A DNA stretch of 64,000 bases, from positions 4,526,001-4,590,000 of the forward strand of contig NZ_CP011132.1 of the NCBI RefSeq assembly GCF_000981805.1, written 5' to 3'. The first letter of the stretch is position 1; the number at the start of each line of letters is the position of its first letter. Made by a program: the position numbers and the translations under genes. The DNA is from Citrobacter amalonaticus Y19 (GTDB lineage Bacteria; Pseudomonadota; Gammaproteobacteria; Enterobacterales; Enterobacteriaceae). The notes under the pieces were generated by a model. It was given only the letters and a program-made list of their open reading frames with translations. It ran no database searches and had not been told where the DNA came from. Shown piece after piece: positions 36,892-46,626 of the stretch.

Positions 36892-37182
36892 ATGGATAAG
36901 GCGCTATTCGAGCGACTGACTAAAAGCATGAACCAAATGAACGAGATAGTTGAAGGTGCACGTCTACCTTCACGAATTTTTCATATTGATGCGATGAAAA
37001 TTAAAGAAATCCGTCAGGCTTCGGGGCTGTCGCAATCGAAGTTTGCCGATCTGATATCAGTCAATGTTGATACCTTACGCAATTGGGAACAGGGCAGACG
37101 TTCCCCAACGGGGCCAGCAAAAGCATTGCTACGGGCAATTGCTAACGATCCGCTGCATGTCATCCCTGCGCTGGCGCAATAA
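36892..37182 (+). CDS. higA: HigA-like XRE antitoxin
   Basis: Encodes 96 residues. The C-terminal HTH_XRE domain carries IRQASGLSQSKFADLISVNVDTLRNWEQGRRSPTG-type features (key: SQSKFADLI and LRNWEQGRR). The N-terminal part (MDKALFERLTKSMNQMNEIVEGAR) probably wraps the toxin. Start and toxin stop abut with no gap. It is likely an autorepressor acting at the palindrome upstream of the toxin gene. Confidence 0.87.
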   Translation: MDKALFERLTKSMNQMNEIVEGARLPSRIFHIDAMKIKEIRQASGLSQSKFADLISVNVDTLRNWEQGRRSPTGPAKALLRAIANDPLHVIPALAQ

Positions 37183-37211
37183 AAAACCCGGAAGCATTTC
37201 ACTTACCGGGT
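37181..37211 (-). terminator. fdhE terminator
   Basis: Stem ACCCGG/CCGGGT with a 14-nt loop, followed on the minus strand by a run of T. It lies between convergent higA and fdhE. Confidence 0.7.
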
Positions 37212-37233
37212 CAACATACGCGGTAGATTGACT

Positions 37234-38163
37234 TTACTCCCCTTCCCCCGGGAACAGGAACGGGTTGATGGAACTGCGGGCGAAGCCTTCTTGCTCCATG
37301 CGCGCGTCCAGTACCAGCGACGCGAGGTCGTCGGCGACAGCTTCCACTTTCGGGTCTTTTTCCTGATAGAGGATCTTCAGGTAGGTTCCGCAGTCACCAC
37401 AGCTTTCGGCTTTGACTGCCGCCTGCTCATTGTCCAGTGACCAGTAGTGCAGGTCGCGGCTTTGCTCGCAGTTGCTGCATTTTACACGAACCACATGCCA
37501 CTCGGTTTCGCAGAGGTTGCAGTGCAGATAGCGCAGCCCCTGGGTTGTGCCAATTTGCACCATGCTGGAGACCGGCATTGAGCCGCACACCGGGCAGTAC
37601 TGACGCTGTTCGCCGTATTCCGCGCGGGCTTTACCCGGGATCAGACTGGCCATTTGCGCCCAGTACAGCGACAGTGCGGCCCAGATGAACGGGGCCTTAT
37701 CACTGCTGACAGAGGCGAAATCAGAGGCAAACAGGGCGCTGGCCATCTGTTCCAGTTCCTGTTCGGAGGCTTTTTCCAGATTCTCGATCACTGCCAGCGC
37801 AGGGCCGCTCATCTCGGGTTTCAGTTCGGCGATCAGCGAGTGCAGCAGTTTCTGCCAGTGCTTATCGCGCGGCAGAACGTGGATATCCAGCGGCGGTTTA
37901 CCCTGATCGTTGGCTTCTTTGATGCGTGCGGTCAGATCCATCTGCAATGGATGGTCATACAGCACCACTTCCTGGGCATGGGCGATCAGCGCCGCAAAGC
38001 GCAGGTAGTCTCCCAGCGGGTTGTTCTCAGCCAGTTCGCGCAGACGCTCGGCACGACGGTTATACAGGTTTTTGAGCCGGGGGAATAATAACGGTGGAAT
38101 CATATCCGTCGCGCGTTTCTCGCTCTTTTCCAGCTCATCTTGCGGGATGATACGAATGCTCAT
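37234..38163 (-). CDS. fdhE: Formate dehydrogenase accessory protein FdhE
   Basis: Encodes 309 residues. Four CxxC pairs in the second half (CPVCGSMP, CNLCETEW, CSNCEQSR, CGDCGTY) form the rubredoxin-like iron site of FdhE. The protein interacts with the catalytic subunits of FDH-N and FDH-O and is required for active enzyme. In K-12 it directly follows fdoGHI; here the VWA/two-component operon is inserted between them on the same strand. Confidence 0.96.
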   Translation of the reverse strand: MSIRIIPQDELEKSEKRATDMIPPLLFPRLKNLYNRRAERLRELAENNPLGDYLRFAALIAHAQEVVLYDHPLQMDLTARIKEANDQGKPPLDIHVLPRDKHWQKLLHSLIAELKPEMSGPALAVIENLEKASEQELEQMASALFASDFASVSSDKAPFIWAALSLYWAQMASLIPGKARAEYGEQRQYCPVCGSMPVSSMVQIGTTQGLRYLHCNLCETEWHVVRVKCSNCEQSRDLHYWSLDNEQAAVKAESCGDCGTYLKILYQEKDPKVEAVADDLASLVLDARMEQEGFARSSINPFLFPGEGE

Positions 38164-38307
38164 TCAGTCACTTCCTGGTTAGGCAGATTTAGCTATGTGT
38201 AATCCGCTCTGTGAATTGGCGGGCATTTCGCGCCCGCTCTGGTGAATGTCATTAATGATAACCGCAATCGGCCTGCAGGTTATACCTGTGACATCGCAAT
38301 GTGTGCG

Positions 38308-38994
38308 TTACGATACCTGATATCGATACCCCAGACCATGCACCGTTCGGATTAGCTGCGGGTGGTTGGCATCCCGTTCGATGACTTTGCGTAGCCGGGA
38401 AATGTGCTGATCCAGCGTGCGGCTATTGGGCAAATAATCGTATCCCCACGCCGCATCGAACAACATATCGCGCGTAACCACCTGATTTTGATGACGCTCC
38501 AGGCAGCTTAAAATGCGTACTTCCCGCAGCGTCAGTTCCAGCTTTTGCTCGCCGCGCCAGGCGCACAGTTCATTCGGGAACACCGTAAGGTCGCCAAAAG
38601 CAAAGCTGAGGTTAGGCTGTGTGGCGTTATGGTTCAAACAGCGACGGGCGATCGTTTTTATCCGCGCGCGCAGTTCATGAATACCAAACGGTTTGCTGAT
38701 GTAGTCATCCGCTCCCAGTTCCAGCCCCACAACCCGGTCGATCTCCTCATCTTTGGCGGAGAGAAACACGATGGGAATGTGCTCATTTTGGCGGCGAATC
38801 TCCCGGCAGACCGTGTAGCCATCCATTTCGGGCATCATGATGTCTAACAGCACGAAGTCCGGTTTGTCGCGGTGATAACACTCCAGCGCCGCGCGTCCGT
38901 CCGGTGCGGCAATGAGCGAATAACCTTCGCGCGACAGCGCATCCACCAGCCCCTGGCGGATGTTGGCATCATCTTCTGCAATCAATATCTTCAT
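38308..38994 (-). CDS. OmpR/PhoB-family response regulator
   Basis: Encodes 228 residues. The receiver has the acidic pocket AEDD, Asp51 in LLDIMMPEMDG, and the conserved Thr/Ser and Lys in VFLSAKDEE and YISKPFG. The C-terminal winged helix has LTLREVRILSCLERH and RTLDQHISRLRKVIE with RTVHGLGYRY. It is last in the VWA-kinase-regulator operon, 4 bp after the kinase. I do not recognise it as any K-12 system. A tandem 11-bp repeat before the operon is its likely binding site. Confidence 0.9.
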   Translation of the reverse strand: MKILIAEDDANIRQGLVDALSREGYSLIAAPDGRAALECYHRDKPDFVLLDIMMPEMDGYTVCREIRRQNEHIPIVFLSAKDEEIDRVVGLELGADDYISKPFGIHELRARIKTIARRCLNHNATQPNLSFAFGDLTVFPNELCAWRGEQKLELTLREVRILSCLERHQNQVVTRDMLFDAAWGYDYLPNSRTLDQHISRLRKVIERDANHPQLIRTVHGLGYRYQVS

Positions 38995-38998
38995 GTTT

Positions 38999-40495
38999 TC
39001 ATCCCTGAGGTAGCGTAAGGGTAAAGCAGACGCCGGGCTCTTGTGCCGTTACCTGAATCTTGCCGTGCAGGCGTTGCGCCAGTTGGCAAGCGATGGTTAA
39101 CCCAATACCGGTACCCGAAACGCCTTCGGTAATGGAGGATTTGACCCGATAAAACGGGCGGAAGATCAGGGACATTTCGTTCTCCGCAATGCCGGGACCA
39201 TAGTCGCGAACGGCGATCTCCACGTTTGTCGCGACGCGTTCAACGGTCAGGTCGACGCGCTGACCCTGCGAGGCGTATTTTTCGGCATTACTCAAAAAGT
39301 TGCTGACAATTTGCGTGATCACGTCGCGATCGCTGTGCAATGTCAGATTCTCAGGGCAGGACAGTTGAATCGTCATCCCTTTTGCCTGCAACGCAGGCGT
39401 AAAGATCTGCGTGATTACAGCCATCAGATGGGGGATATCGACTGCCTGAAGATGCAGTTTCGGCGCGCGCGTAAAGGTCAGGATATTCTGGATAAGCCGC
39501 GATAACCGCTGACCTTCCTGAGTGATCACATCCACATAGCGTCGCTCGTGCGTTTGTTCATCATCCAGCCCTTCGCGCAGCAGTTCGGCATAGAGCGTGA
39601 TATTGGTCAGCGGCGTTTTCAGTTCGTGCGACACCTGGCTGACAAAATCGACCTGCTGGCGCGCCTGGCGCGCCGCGCGGGTATATTCCCGCCACAGCGA
39701 GAAACCAAGCAGTGCAACGGCGGCCAACAGCAGGACAATTAACGCACCGCCCCACAGCCAGATGTGCCAGAGCGGGGCGTTGACACCGTAAGCGCTGACT
39801 TGCCATGTTGTGAGCGGGTACTCCAGCGTGCGGGAGTCCAGTAAGGTGAGCTGGCGTAAATCCGCCTGCGCGTTCTGATAAAGCTGACGGCCATTTTCCG
39901 TCACCCGGACAATCTGCTGCGGATCCTCCAGGTTCACCTGAATGCCGTTCGCCATATCCATCATTAGCTGTACCCAGGAGAGGCGAAAACCGATGATCGC
40001 CTCGTCTTTCTGCCGCCAGTAAATCAGCAGAGGTTCCTGCGTTTCAAAGCTAATAAACCAGCCGGCCTGCGGCGTCTCCTGCTCGCTGTGAGCCATGTGG
40101 CTGGCAAGTTGGCTGGGATCGTTGACCAGGGGGGTGAGCAGGCGTACCCACTCCTTATCCTCATTGCTTAATGACTGGTGCTCATCGGGGTAGAGGAGAT
40201 GATTTTTCCGCAGGATAAAGACGTCGGCAATGTCGCTGTCGTTCTCTTTGAGCGTGCTGAGGGTAGCGACGTCAGCAGGGTCGATAAAATCGCCGATCGC
40301 ATGCAGACGTGAGGCTTTTTGCTGCAGGATGTTTTCGATGCCCGTGGCAACGCTGGCCGTTTGCGATTTCGCCAGGGTCTGGGTCTGGTACTGGCGCAAC
40401 AATACTTCATGTTCCAGGGTGCGAACGCCCAGGTAAGCAAGCAGGATAAAAAACATCAATGTGATGACGAGATAAATTGGCTTGCGTCTGAGCAT
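38999..40495 (-). CDS. Membrane sensor histidine kinase
   Basis: Encodes 498 residues. A membrane helix near 7-27, a periplasmic sensor of about 215 residues, and a second helix near 243-267 precede a HisKA domain with the phospho-His in FVSQVSHELKTPLTN. The HATPase domain has SNFLSNAEKYA, RDYGPGI and GTGIGLTIA. The periplasmic part does not match a sensor family I recognise. It is paired with the response regulator (4-bp gap), and 17 bp separate it from the VWA gene upstream. Confidence 0.9.
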   Translation of the reverse strand: MLRRKPIYLVITLMFFILLAYLGVRTLEHEVLLRQYQTQTLAKSQTASVATGIENILQQKASRLHAIGDFIDPADVATLSTLKENDSDIADVFILRKNHLLYPDEHQSLSNEDKEWVRLLTPLVNDPSQLASHMAHSEQETPQAGWFISFETQEPLLIYWRQKDEAIIGFRLSWVQLMMDMANGIQVNLEDPQQIVRVTENGRQLYQNAQADLRQLTLLDSRTLEYPLTTWQVSAYGVNAPLWHIWLWGGALIVLLLAAVALLGFSLWREYTRAARQARQQVDFVSQVSHELKTPLTNITLYAELLREGLDDEQTHERRYVDVITQEGQRLSRLIQNILTFTRAPKLHLQAVDIPHLMAVITQIFTPALQAKGMTIQLSCPENLTLHSDRDVITQIVSNFLSNAEKYASQGQRVDLTVERVATNVEIAVRDYGPGIAENEMSLIFRPFYRVKSSITEGVSGTGIGLTIACQLAQRLHGKIQVTAQEPGVCFTLTLPQG

Positions 40496-40512
40496 CCAGC
40501 ACTCCTTGTGGA

Positions 40513-41850
40513 TCAGTTCGATTTCGAACTCTGGTTTTTGGTTTTATAGCTCTGTTCTTTCAGCGATTTGCGAGAAGCTTCTTTGCTTTCGCTTTCCATT
40601 CTGTCCAGCAACTTAAGGTTTTCCTCTGCACTCTCCTGCGCCTTCATTCTGGCGGCCGGTGCGCTAAGCGGTAATGCGCTGAGCGTACTGGAGTTCTCAC
40701 GCAGGATTGCTTTTGCCTCGTCCATTTTGCCTTCATCCATGAGCTGTAACGCCTGCTCATTCTGAATGGCGGATTTCTGAATGGCAGAATCGACGACCAC
40801 ATCTTCCACCTGCGCTTTCTGAACATCGCTGGCGGAAGCGGTATAGCTGACGGCCATCTTGTCATCCCAGCGCTCTTTCTGTCCGGTAGCGAGGTTGTTA
40901 TAGCTGACGTTGACCTCGGCAAGCGGCTTGCTCTGTGCGGCGGAGCCTTTGGCTGGCAGCACCTCCAGCATGACATATTTCTCCTGGTTGGCGTAAAGCT
41001 GGTTCAGTTTTACGGTAACCGTATTGTCGCGGATTTCACCCTCACGCCCCAGCAGGCGCAACGGCTTAACGTTGTCGGCGACGTTAATTTGCACCACCAC
41101 ATCCTGAGCGACGACGGACATTACATCGCCAAACTCATGGGCAAATGCCTTCTCCAGCGCATCGGTGTTTTGCACGAACACGTGGTTGCCATCGCTGTAC
41201 TGGGCAATCGCCGCCATCAGATCTTCATTGTAACCTTCACCAATGCCCATCGTCGTGATTGCAATCCCTTTGCGGGCGGCAATTTTACCCAGTTCCGCCA
41301 GTTCGCTGGTGGAGGAGGGACCGACGTTCGCCTGACCATCAGACAACAGAATGATGCGGTTAACATGGGCTTTATCGAGGTATTTACTGGTTTCTTTAAT
41401 GCCGCGACTGACCCCGGCAAACAGCGCGGTGCCGCCGCGAGCGGTTAGCCGTTCACGGATATGGCTGATAAGCTTGGCTTTGTTGCCGACTTTAGCTGCA
41501 GGCACAATGACATCCACGACGTCGTCGTAAATCACGACCGAGAGCGTGTCCTGAGCGCTGAGGGTGTTCACCGCCATCACGGCAGCTTCTGTGGCCTGTT
41601 CGATGCGATCGCCGCCCATGGAGCCGGAGCGGTCAATCACCAGTGCGAGGTTGATTGGGCTACGTTTGGTTGCATGCAACGGGAAACCCGTCAGTGACAC
41701 TTTCAGGTAGTTTTTGTCCTGGCTATTTTCCAGCACCAGCGGAGAAGCCAGTTCAGATTTAATGACCACCTTTGGCGCAGGCTGCTGTGCCGACGTCGTT
41801 GTCGCAAGCAGACCTAATGTCAGGGCTGCGAAGAGGTGTTTCAGATTCAC
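40513..41850 (-). CDS. Exported von Willebrand factor A-domain protein
   Basis: Encodes 445 residues. The GTG at 41850 is chosen because AAGGAGA lies 7 nt before it and it opens a Sec signal peptide (LKHLFAALTLGLLATTTSA). The VWA domain (about 70-250) has the metal-ion site DRSGSMGG, the Thr in RGGTALFAG and the Asp in LLSDGQANVG. The C-terminal part (about 350-430) is helical and charged. It is related to YfbK-type proteins. As first gene of an operon with a sensor kinase, it may sense or present a ligand at the inner membrane/periplasm; this is inference. Confidence 0.88.
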   Translation of the reverse strand: MNLKHLFAALTLGLLATTTSAQQPAPKVVIKSELASPLVLENSQDKNYLKVSLTGFPLHATKRSPINLALVIDRSGSMGGDRIEQATEAAVMAVNTLSAQDTLSVVIYDDVVDVIVPAAKVGNKAKLISHIRERLTARGGTALFAGVSRGIKETSKYLDKAHVNRIILLSDGQANVGPSSTSELAELGKIAARKGIAITTMGIGEGYNEDLMAAIAQYSDGNHVFVQNTDALEKAFAHEFGDVMSVVAQDVVVQINVADNVKPLRLLGREGEIRDNTVTVKLNQLYANQEKYVMLEVLPAKGSAAQSKPLAEVNVSYNNLATGQKERWDDKMAVSYTASASDVQKAQVEDVVVDSAIQKSAIQNEQALQLMDEGKMDEAKAILRENSSTLSALPLSAPAARMKAQESAEENLKLLDRMESESKEASRKSLKEQSYKTKNQSSKSN

Positions 41851-41923
41851 GGTACGTCTCCTTGTCTTAAGAATCGATTCCATTCTTATGCGACCGCATC
41901 GCCGGTTGGTCTGTTATCTGTAT

Positions 41924-41945
41924 AAAGTTGTCAAAAAGTTGTCAA
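41924..41945 (-). promoter_or_regulatory. Tandem 11-bp repeat upstream of the VWA operon
   Basis: On the minus strand TTGACAACTTT occurs twice with no gap, followed by ATACAG. An exact 11-bp period is the pattern bound by OmpR-family regulators. The TTGACA units can also serve as a -35 element with TACAGA or TATACA as -10. Confidence 0.6.
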
Positions 41946-41972
41946 AACCGCGCGATACCCCTAAAAAATAAC

Positions 41973-41994
41973 GCCGGATGCAAAGGCATCCGGC
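41973..41994 (-). terminator. REP-like terminator after fdoI
   Basis: Perfect 9-bp stem GCCGGATGC/GCATCCGGC with a 4-nt loop. On the minus strand it is followed by GTTATTTTTTAG. The stem sequence is REP-like. Confidence 0.7.
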
Positions 41995-42025
41995 GCTACG
42001 TTGTTGACTCGCGAACCGCCTCAGC

Positions 42026-42661
42026 TTACGGCTGGGTCTTATCCTGCTTTTCGCGAACTTCACGGTACCAGCGCGGGTGATGTTTCTTCGCCCATGAGCG
42101 GGTGACCCAGCCTTCCACCATTGCCGTAATGGTGCCTTTTACCCACAGCGCGGCGTAAATATGCACCATGATAACCACAATCAGCGCGACGGCGGCAAAT
42201 GAATGCAGCATTAACGCGAAGCGGATCACCGGAATGGAGAACGCTGGCGCAAAGTACGGACGCCAGATGATCACACCGCTCACCAGCAGCAGCACCAGGA
42301 AGATAATCGCCGCCCAGAACACGCATTTCTGACCGAAGTTATACCGTCCGGTGTCGCCCACCTCTTCATTGACGACAATCTTGCGGATGTTCTTCGCCCA
42401 GAAGATGTCGTCCCGGTTGATCAGGTTGTGGTGCCAGTAACGGAAGAACATGATGATGAACGAGGCAAACATGATGACGCCCACGAACGGGTGCAGAATA
42501 CGCGCCAGTTGCGGTGTCCCCATGATTTGCATCAGCCAGTTAAAGGACGGGAAGAAGAAGCCCAGTCCGCTCACCGCCGCCAGCACGAAGCAGAAAGCGG
42601 TGACCCAGTGGTTGATGCGTTCCGGCGCCGTGTAGCGCACGATGGTGTCACGTTTTTTCAT
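42026..42661 (-). CDS. fdoI: Formate dehydrogenase-O cytochrome b556 subunit
   Basis: Encodes 211 residues with four membrane helices and the haem-b histidines in INHWVTAFCFVL, LHPFVGVIMF and LMLHSFAAVALIVVIMVHIY. It anchors the FdoGH dimer and passes electrons to quinone. The start overlaps the fdoH stop by 4 bp (ATGA). Confidence 0.97.
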   Translation of the reverse strand: MKKRDTIVRYTAPERINHWVTAFCFVLAAVSGLGFFFPSFNWLMQIMGTPQLARILHPFVGVIMFASFIIMFFRYWHHNLINRDDIFWAKNIRKIVVNEEVGDTGRYNFGQKCVFWAAIIFLVLLLVSGVIIWRPYFAPAFSIPVIRFALMLHSFAAVALIVVIMVHIYAALWVKGTITAMVEGWVTRSWAKKHHPRWYREVREKQDKTQP

Positions 42662-43563
42662 TTGCGCACCTCATCATCTTTCTCTTCATGCAGGTTGTCT
42701 TCTTCGTCATCCGCACGGTTCGGACCGACACCGACGTAGTGGAAGATGCTGGCCGCAAAGGTCGCGGCAAAGCCGACCGCTGCAAGAGGCTTCCAGATCC
42801 CTTTCCAGAATTTCACGGTGGCGCTGATTTCCGGGTTCTCCGGCAGACCGTGATACAGATTCGGTTTGTCGGCATGGTGCAGCACATACATCACGTGCGT
42901 TCCACCCACGCCCGCCGGATCGTAAAGGCCTGCATTGTCGTAGCCACGGGTTTTCAGCTCCGCCACGCGCTCGCCTGCCAGTGTTTTCATATCCTCTTTG
43001 GAACCAAAGTGGATAGCACCCGTTGGGCAGGTTTTCACGCAGGCCGGTTCCTGGCCGACGTTCACGCGGTCAACGCACAACGTACATTTGTAGACGCGGT
43101 TGTCTTCCGGGTTCAGTCGCGGCACGTCGAACGGGCAACCGGCGATGCAGTAACCGCAGCCGATGCACTGCTCAGACTGGAAGTCGACAATTCCGTTGGC
43201 ATACTGAATGATCGCCCCTTCAGCCGGACACGCCTTCAGGCAGCCCGGATCGGCACAGTGCATACAGCCATCCTTGCGGATCAGCCATTCCAGTTTGTCG
43301 TTCTGCTCCACTTCCGAGAAGCGCATCACCGTCCAGGATTTGGCGGTCAAATCCGCCGGGTTGTCATACACCCCGACGTTGCTACCGATTTCATCACGGA
43401 TGTCGTTCCACTCTGAACAGGCCACCTGACAGGCTTTACAGCCGATGCAGGTGGTGACGTCGATGAGCTTCGCCACCTCTTCCTGATGGTCCCGCGCACG
43501 CGGCGCGGGGGTGAAACCGTTAGTCGCGGAACGACGGATAATGTCTTGCGATTGATAAGCCAT
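42658..43563 (-). CDS. fdoH: Formate dehydrogenase-O iron-sulfur subunit
   Basis: Encodes 301 residues. Four cysteine clusters bind [4Fe-4S] centres: CIGCKACQVAC near 38, CMHCADPGC near 97, CIGCGYCIAGC near 130 and CTLCVDR near 150. A C-terminal membrane helix lies near 260-280 (LAAVGFAATFAASIFHYVG). It carries electrons from the selenoenzyme FdoG to the cytochrome FdoI at the periplasmic side of the membrane. Confidence 0.98.
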   Translation of the reverse strand: MAYQSQDIIRRSATNGFTPAPRARDHQEEVAKLIDVTTCIGCKACQVACSEWNDIRDEIGSNVGVYDNPADLTAKSWTVMRFSEVEQNDKLEWLIRKDGCMHCADPGCLKACPAEGAIIQYANGIVDFQSEQCIGCGYCIAGCPFDVPRLNPEDNRVYKCTLCVDRVNVGQEPACVKTCPTGAIHFGSKEDMKTLAGERVAELKTRGYDNAGLYDPAGVGGTHVMYVLHHADKPNLYHGLPENPEISATVKFWKGIWKPLAAVGFAATFAASIFHYVGVGPNRADDEEDNLHEEKDDEVRK

Positions 43564-43575
43564 AAGTCGTCTCCG

Positions 43576-46500
43576 TTAGACCTTTTCCACGTTCACCAGG
43601 AAGGACTTAAATTCTGGCGTTTGTGAGTTTGCATCGCCCACCGACGGCGTCAGGGTGTTCGCAATAAACCCTTTCTTCGCCACGCCTTCATAGCCCCAGT
43701 GAATGGGAATACCGATAGTATCGATATCCTTACCGTCTGCCTTCAGCGTGCGAATACGCTTGGTCACCACTGCTTTGGCTTTGATATAGCCGCGGTTAGA
43801 GGAGACTTTAACGGTATCGCCATGCGCGATGCCGAGCTTGTTCGCCAGCGTTTCGCCTATCTCCACAAACTGTTCCGGCTGTGCGATGGCGTTGAGCAGC
43901 GCATGCTTGGTCCAGTAGTGGAAGTGCTCGGTCAGACGATACGTGGTCCCGACGTACGGGAACTTATCGGCTTTACCCAGCGCTTCGGCGTCGCCCTTAA
44001 AGATACGGGCGGCAGGGTTAGAGATAACGTTCGGATGCAGCGGGTTGGTCCCCAGCGGCGTTTCAAACGGTTCGTAGTGTTCCGGGAACGGCCCTTCCGC
44101 CATCTTGTCGAGCGCAAACAGGCGACCCATCCCTTCCGGCTGCATGATGAACGGTCCAACATCGCTGCCGGGTGCGGCGGCGCTGTAGTCCGGAATGTCC
44201 ATCCCGCCCCACTTCGCACCGTCCCATTTCAGGATTTGGCGCTTCGGATCCCACGGGTTGCCCTGCGGGTCAGCGGAAGCACGGTTGTACAGGATGCGGC
44301 GGTTCAGCGGCCACGCCCATGCCCAGCCCAGCGTATTGCCGAGACCGGATGGATCGGCGTTATCGCGACGCGCCATCTGGTTGCCTTCCGGCGTCCAGCT
44401 ACCGGCGAAAATCCAGCAGCCGCTGGAAGTCGTGCCGTCGTCACGCAGTTGGGCAAACGAGCTGAGCTGTTGGCCTTTTTTCACGATCACTGCGCCCGTT
44501 GCCGGGTCGATGAGATCGGCCAATGCTTTGCCGTTGCTCTCCATCGCCACTTCTTCCGATGCCGGTTCATGTGGGGTGGAGTAGTTCCAGGTCATGCTCA
44601 GCACCTGTTCCGGGTTGGCACCGCTCTGTTCGGCATACATCTTACGCAGGCGCAGGAAGATACCGGCCAGGATTTCACCGTCAGTCACCGCGATCCCCGG
44701 GGCGTCTGCGCCTTTCCAGTGCCACTGTAGCCAACGACCGGAGTTGACGATTGAACCGTTCTCTTCGGCGAAGCAGGTGGATGGCAGACGGAACACTTCG
44801 GTCTGGATTTTCGACGGATCCACATCGTTCGACTCACCGTGGTTTTGCCAGAAGGTGGAGGTCTCCGTGTTAAGCGGATCGATAGTCACCAGGAACTTCA
44901 GTTTAGACAGTGACGCAATCGTCTTGTTTTTGTTCGGGAATGACGCGACCGGGTTGAAGCCCTGGCAGATGTAGCCATTGACCTTACCCTCTTTCATCAT
45001 CTCGAAGTATTGCAGTACGTCGTACCCTTTGTCCCACTTCGGCAGCCAGTCAAAGCCCCAGTTATTTTCCGCGGTCGCTTTATCGCCATAGAAGGCTTTC
45101 ATCAACGAGACGAAGAATTTCGGGTAGTTGCCCCAGTAGTTGACCTGGTCTTTCAACAGCGGTTTCGGCGTGTTGGCGGTCAGATACGTTTGCAGGTCGG
45201 TCTGCTTCTCATTCGGCAGCGTCAGGTAGCCCGGCAGGCTTTGTGACAGCAGGCCTAAGTCCGTCAGCCCCTGAATGTTGGAGTGACCGCGCAGGGCGTT
45301 AACGCCGCCGCCTGCCATCCCCATGTTGCCGAGCAGCAACTGGATCATCGCCATGGTACGGATGTTCTGCGAACCAATGGAGTGCTGCGTCCAGCCCAGT
45401 GCATACAGGAACGACGCGGTTTTGTCTTTCGCGCTGGTCTCTGCAATGTACTCGCACACTTTCAGGAAATCGGCTTTTGGCGTACCGCAGATGTTTTCCA
45501 CCACGTCCGGCGTATAGCGGGAAACGTGCTGTTTCAGCAGGTTCCAGACGCAGCGCGGGTGTTGCAGGGTGGTATCGCGTTTCGCAAAGCCGTTTTCGTC
45601 CAGCTCATAGTTCCAGCTGGTTTTGTCGTACTTGCGTGCATCCGCGTCATAGCCAGTAAACAGGCCATCGTCGAAGCCAAAATCTTCACGCACGATCAGG
45701 CTGGCGTTGGTGTAGGCTTCGGTATATTCGCGGTTATATTTTTCGTTAGTCAGCAGGTACAGAATGACGCCTGACAGGAAGGCAATGTCAGTACCAGAAC
45801 GAATAGGCGTGTAGAAATCGGCTACCGACGCCGTACGCGTAAAGCGAGGATCGATCACAATCAGCTTCGCGCCGTTATGAATTTTCGCTTCCATCGCCCA
45901 ACGGAATCCTACCGGGTGCGCTTCAGCGGCGTTACCGCCCATCACCACGATGAGGTTGGCGTTCTTGATGTCGACCCAGTGGTTGGTCATCGCACCGCGA
46001 CCAAATGTTGGAGCAAGACTTGCTACCGTTGGTCCGTGTCAGACACGCGCCTGGTTGTCGACCGCGAGCATACCGAGCGCGCGGGTAAATTTTTGTGTTA
46101 AAAAGCCGGTTTCGTTACTGGACGCGGACGCACACAGCATCCCGGTAGAAAGCCAGCGGTTAACGGTAACGCCATCGGCGTTTTGCGCAATGTAGTTAGC
46201 ATCGCGGTCTTCTTTCATCAGCTTAGCGATGCGGTCGAATGCCTCATCCCAGCTGATCTGCTGCCATTTATCCGAGCCTGGCGCGCGGTATTCCGGGAAT
46301 TTCAGGCGGCTTTCGGAGTGGATGAAGTCCACCAGACCGGCCCCTTTCGGGCAGAGCGCGCCACGGTTGACCGGATGGTCCGGGTCACCTTCGATATGGA
46401 AGATAGATGCTTTGGCGTTTTTTGCACCGTCGCCGAGGCTGTACATCAACAGCCCACAACCAACGGAACAGTAAGTGCAGGTATTACGGGTTTCGCGGGT

Positions 46501-46626
46501 GCGCAGCAGTTTATATTGCCGTGTTTCCGCGAGCGCTACGCCGGGCGCAAAGCCCAGTGCTGCCGCCGTGGTGCCTGCCATACCGCCAGCGCAGATCTTA
46601 AAGAACTGCCTTCTGCTGACCTGCAT
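43576..46626 (-). CDS. fdoG: Formate dehydrogenase-O alpha subunit (selenoprotein)
   Basis: The full product is 1016 residues and is read through an in-frame UGA at 46039-46041, codon 196, decoded as selenocysteine; a naive reading splits it in two. The start is ATG 46626 (MQVSRRQFF), with the twin-arginine signal SRRQFFKIC. The [4Fe-4S] motif CTYCSVGCG follows near 50, and Sec lies in NQARV-U-HGPTV. The long molybdopterin (bis-MGD) domain and a C-terminal aspartate decarboxylase-like fold follow. It oxidises formate to CO2 in the periplasm and needs FdhD, FdhE, MobA and SelABC. Confidence 0.98.
45999..46041 (-). promoter_or_regulatory. SECIS element of fdoG
   Basis: Directly after the UGA, an RNA hairpin can form on the minus strand. 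Its lower stem is GGACCAA/TTTGGTC, and the upper stem GG(U)AGCAA/UUGCUCC has a bulged U and a short GUC loop. This matches the bacterial SelB-binding SECIS of fdhF, fdnG and fdoG. Confidence 0.85.

Noticed and set aside
38219..38240. GC-rich hairpin GCGGGC/GCCCGC between the response regulator gene and fdhE as a terminator
   Set aside because: No T-run follows on the minus strand, so it cannot be called an intrinsic terminator.
43699..44730. 343-residue open frame opposite fdoG
   Set aside because: Long only because of GC-rich codon structure of fdoG on the other strand; no start signal or domain.
46039..46041. Apparent frameshift or nonsense mutation splitting fdoG
   Set aside because: The UGA is at codon 196, exactly the selenocysteine position, and a SECIS hairpin follows, so the gene is intact.
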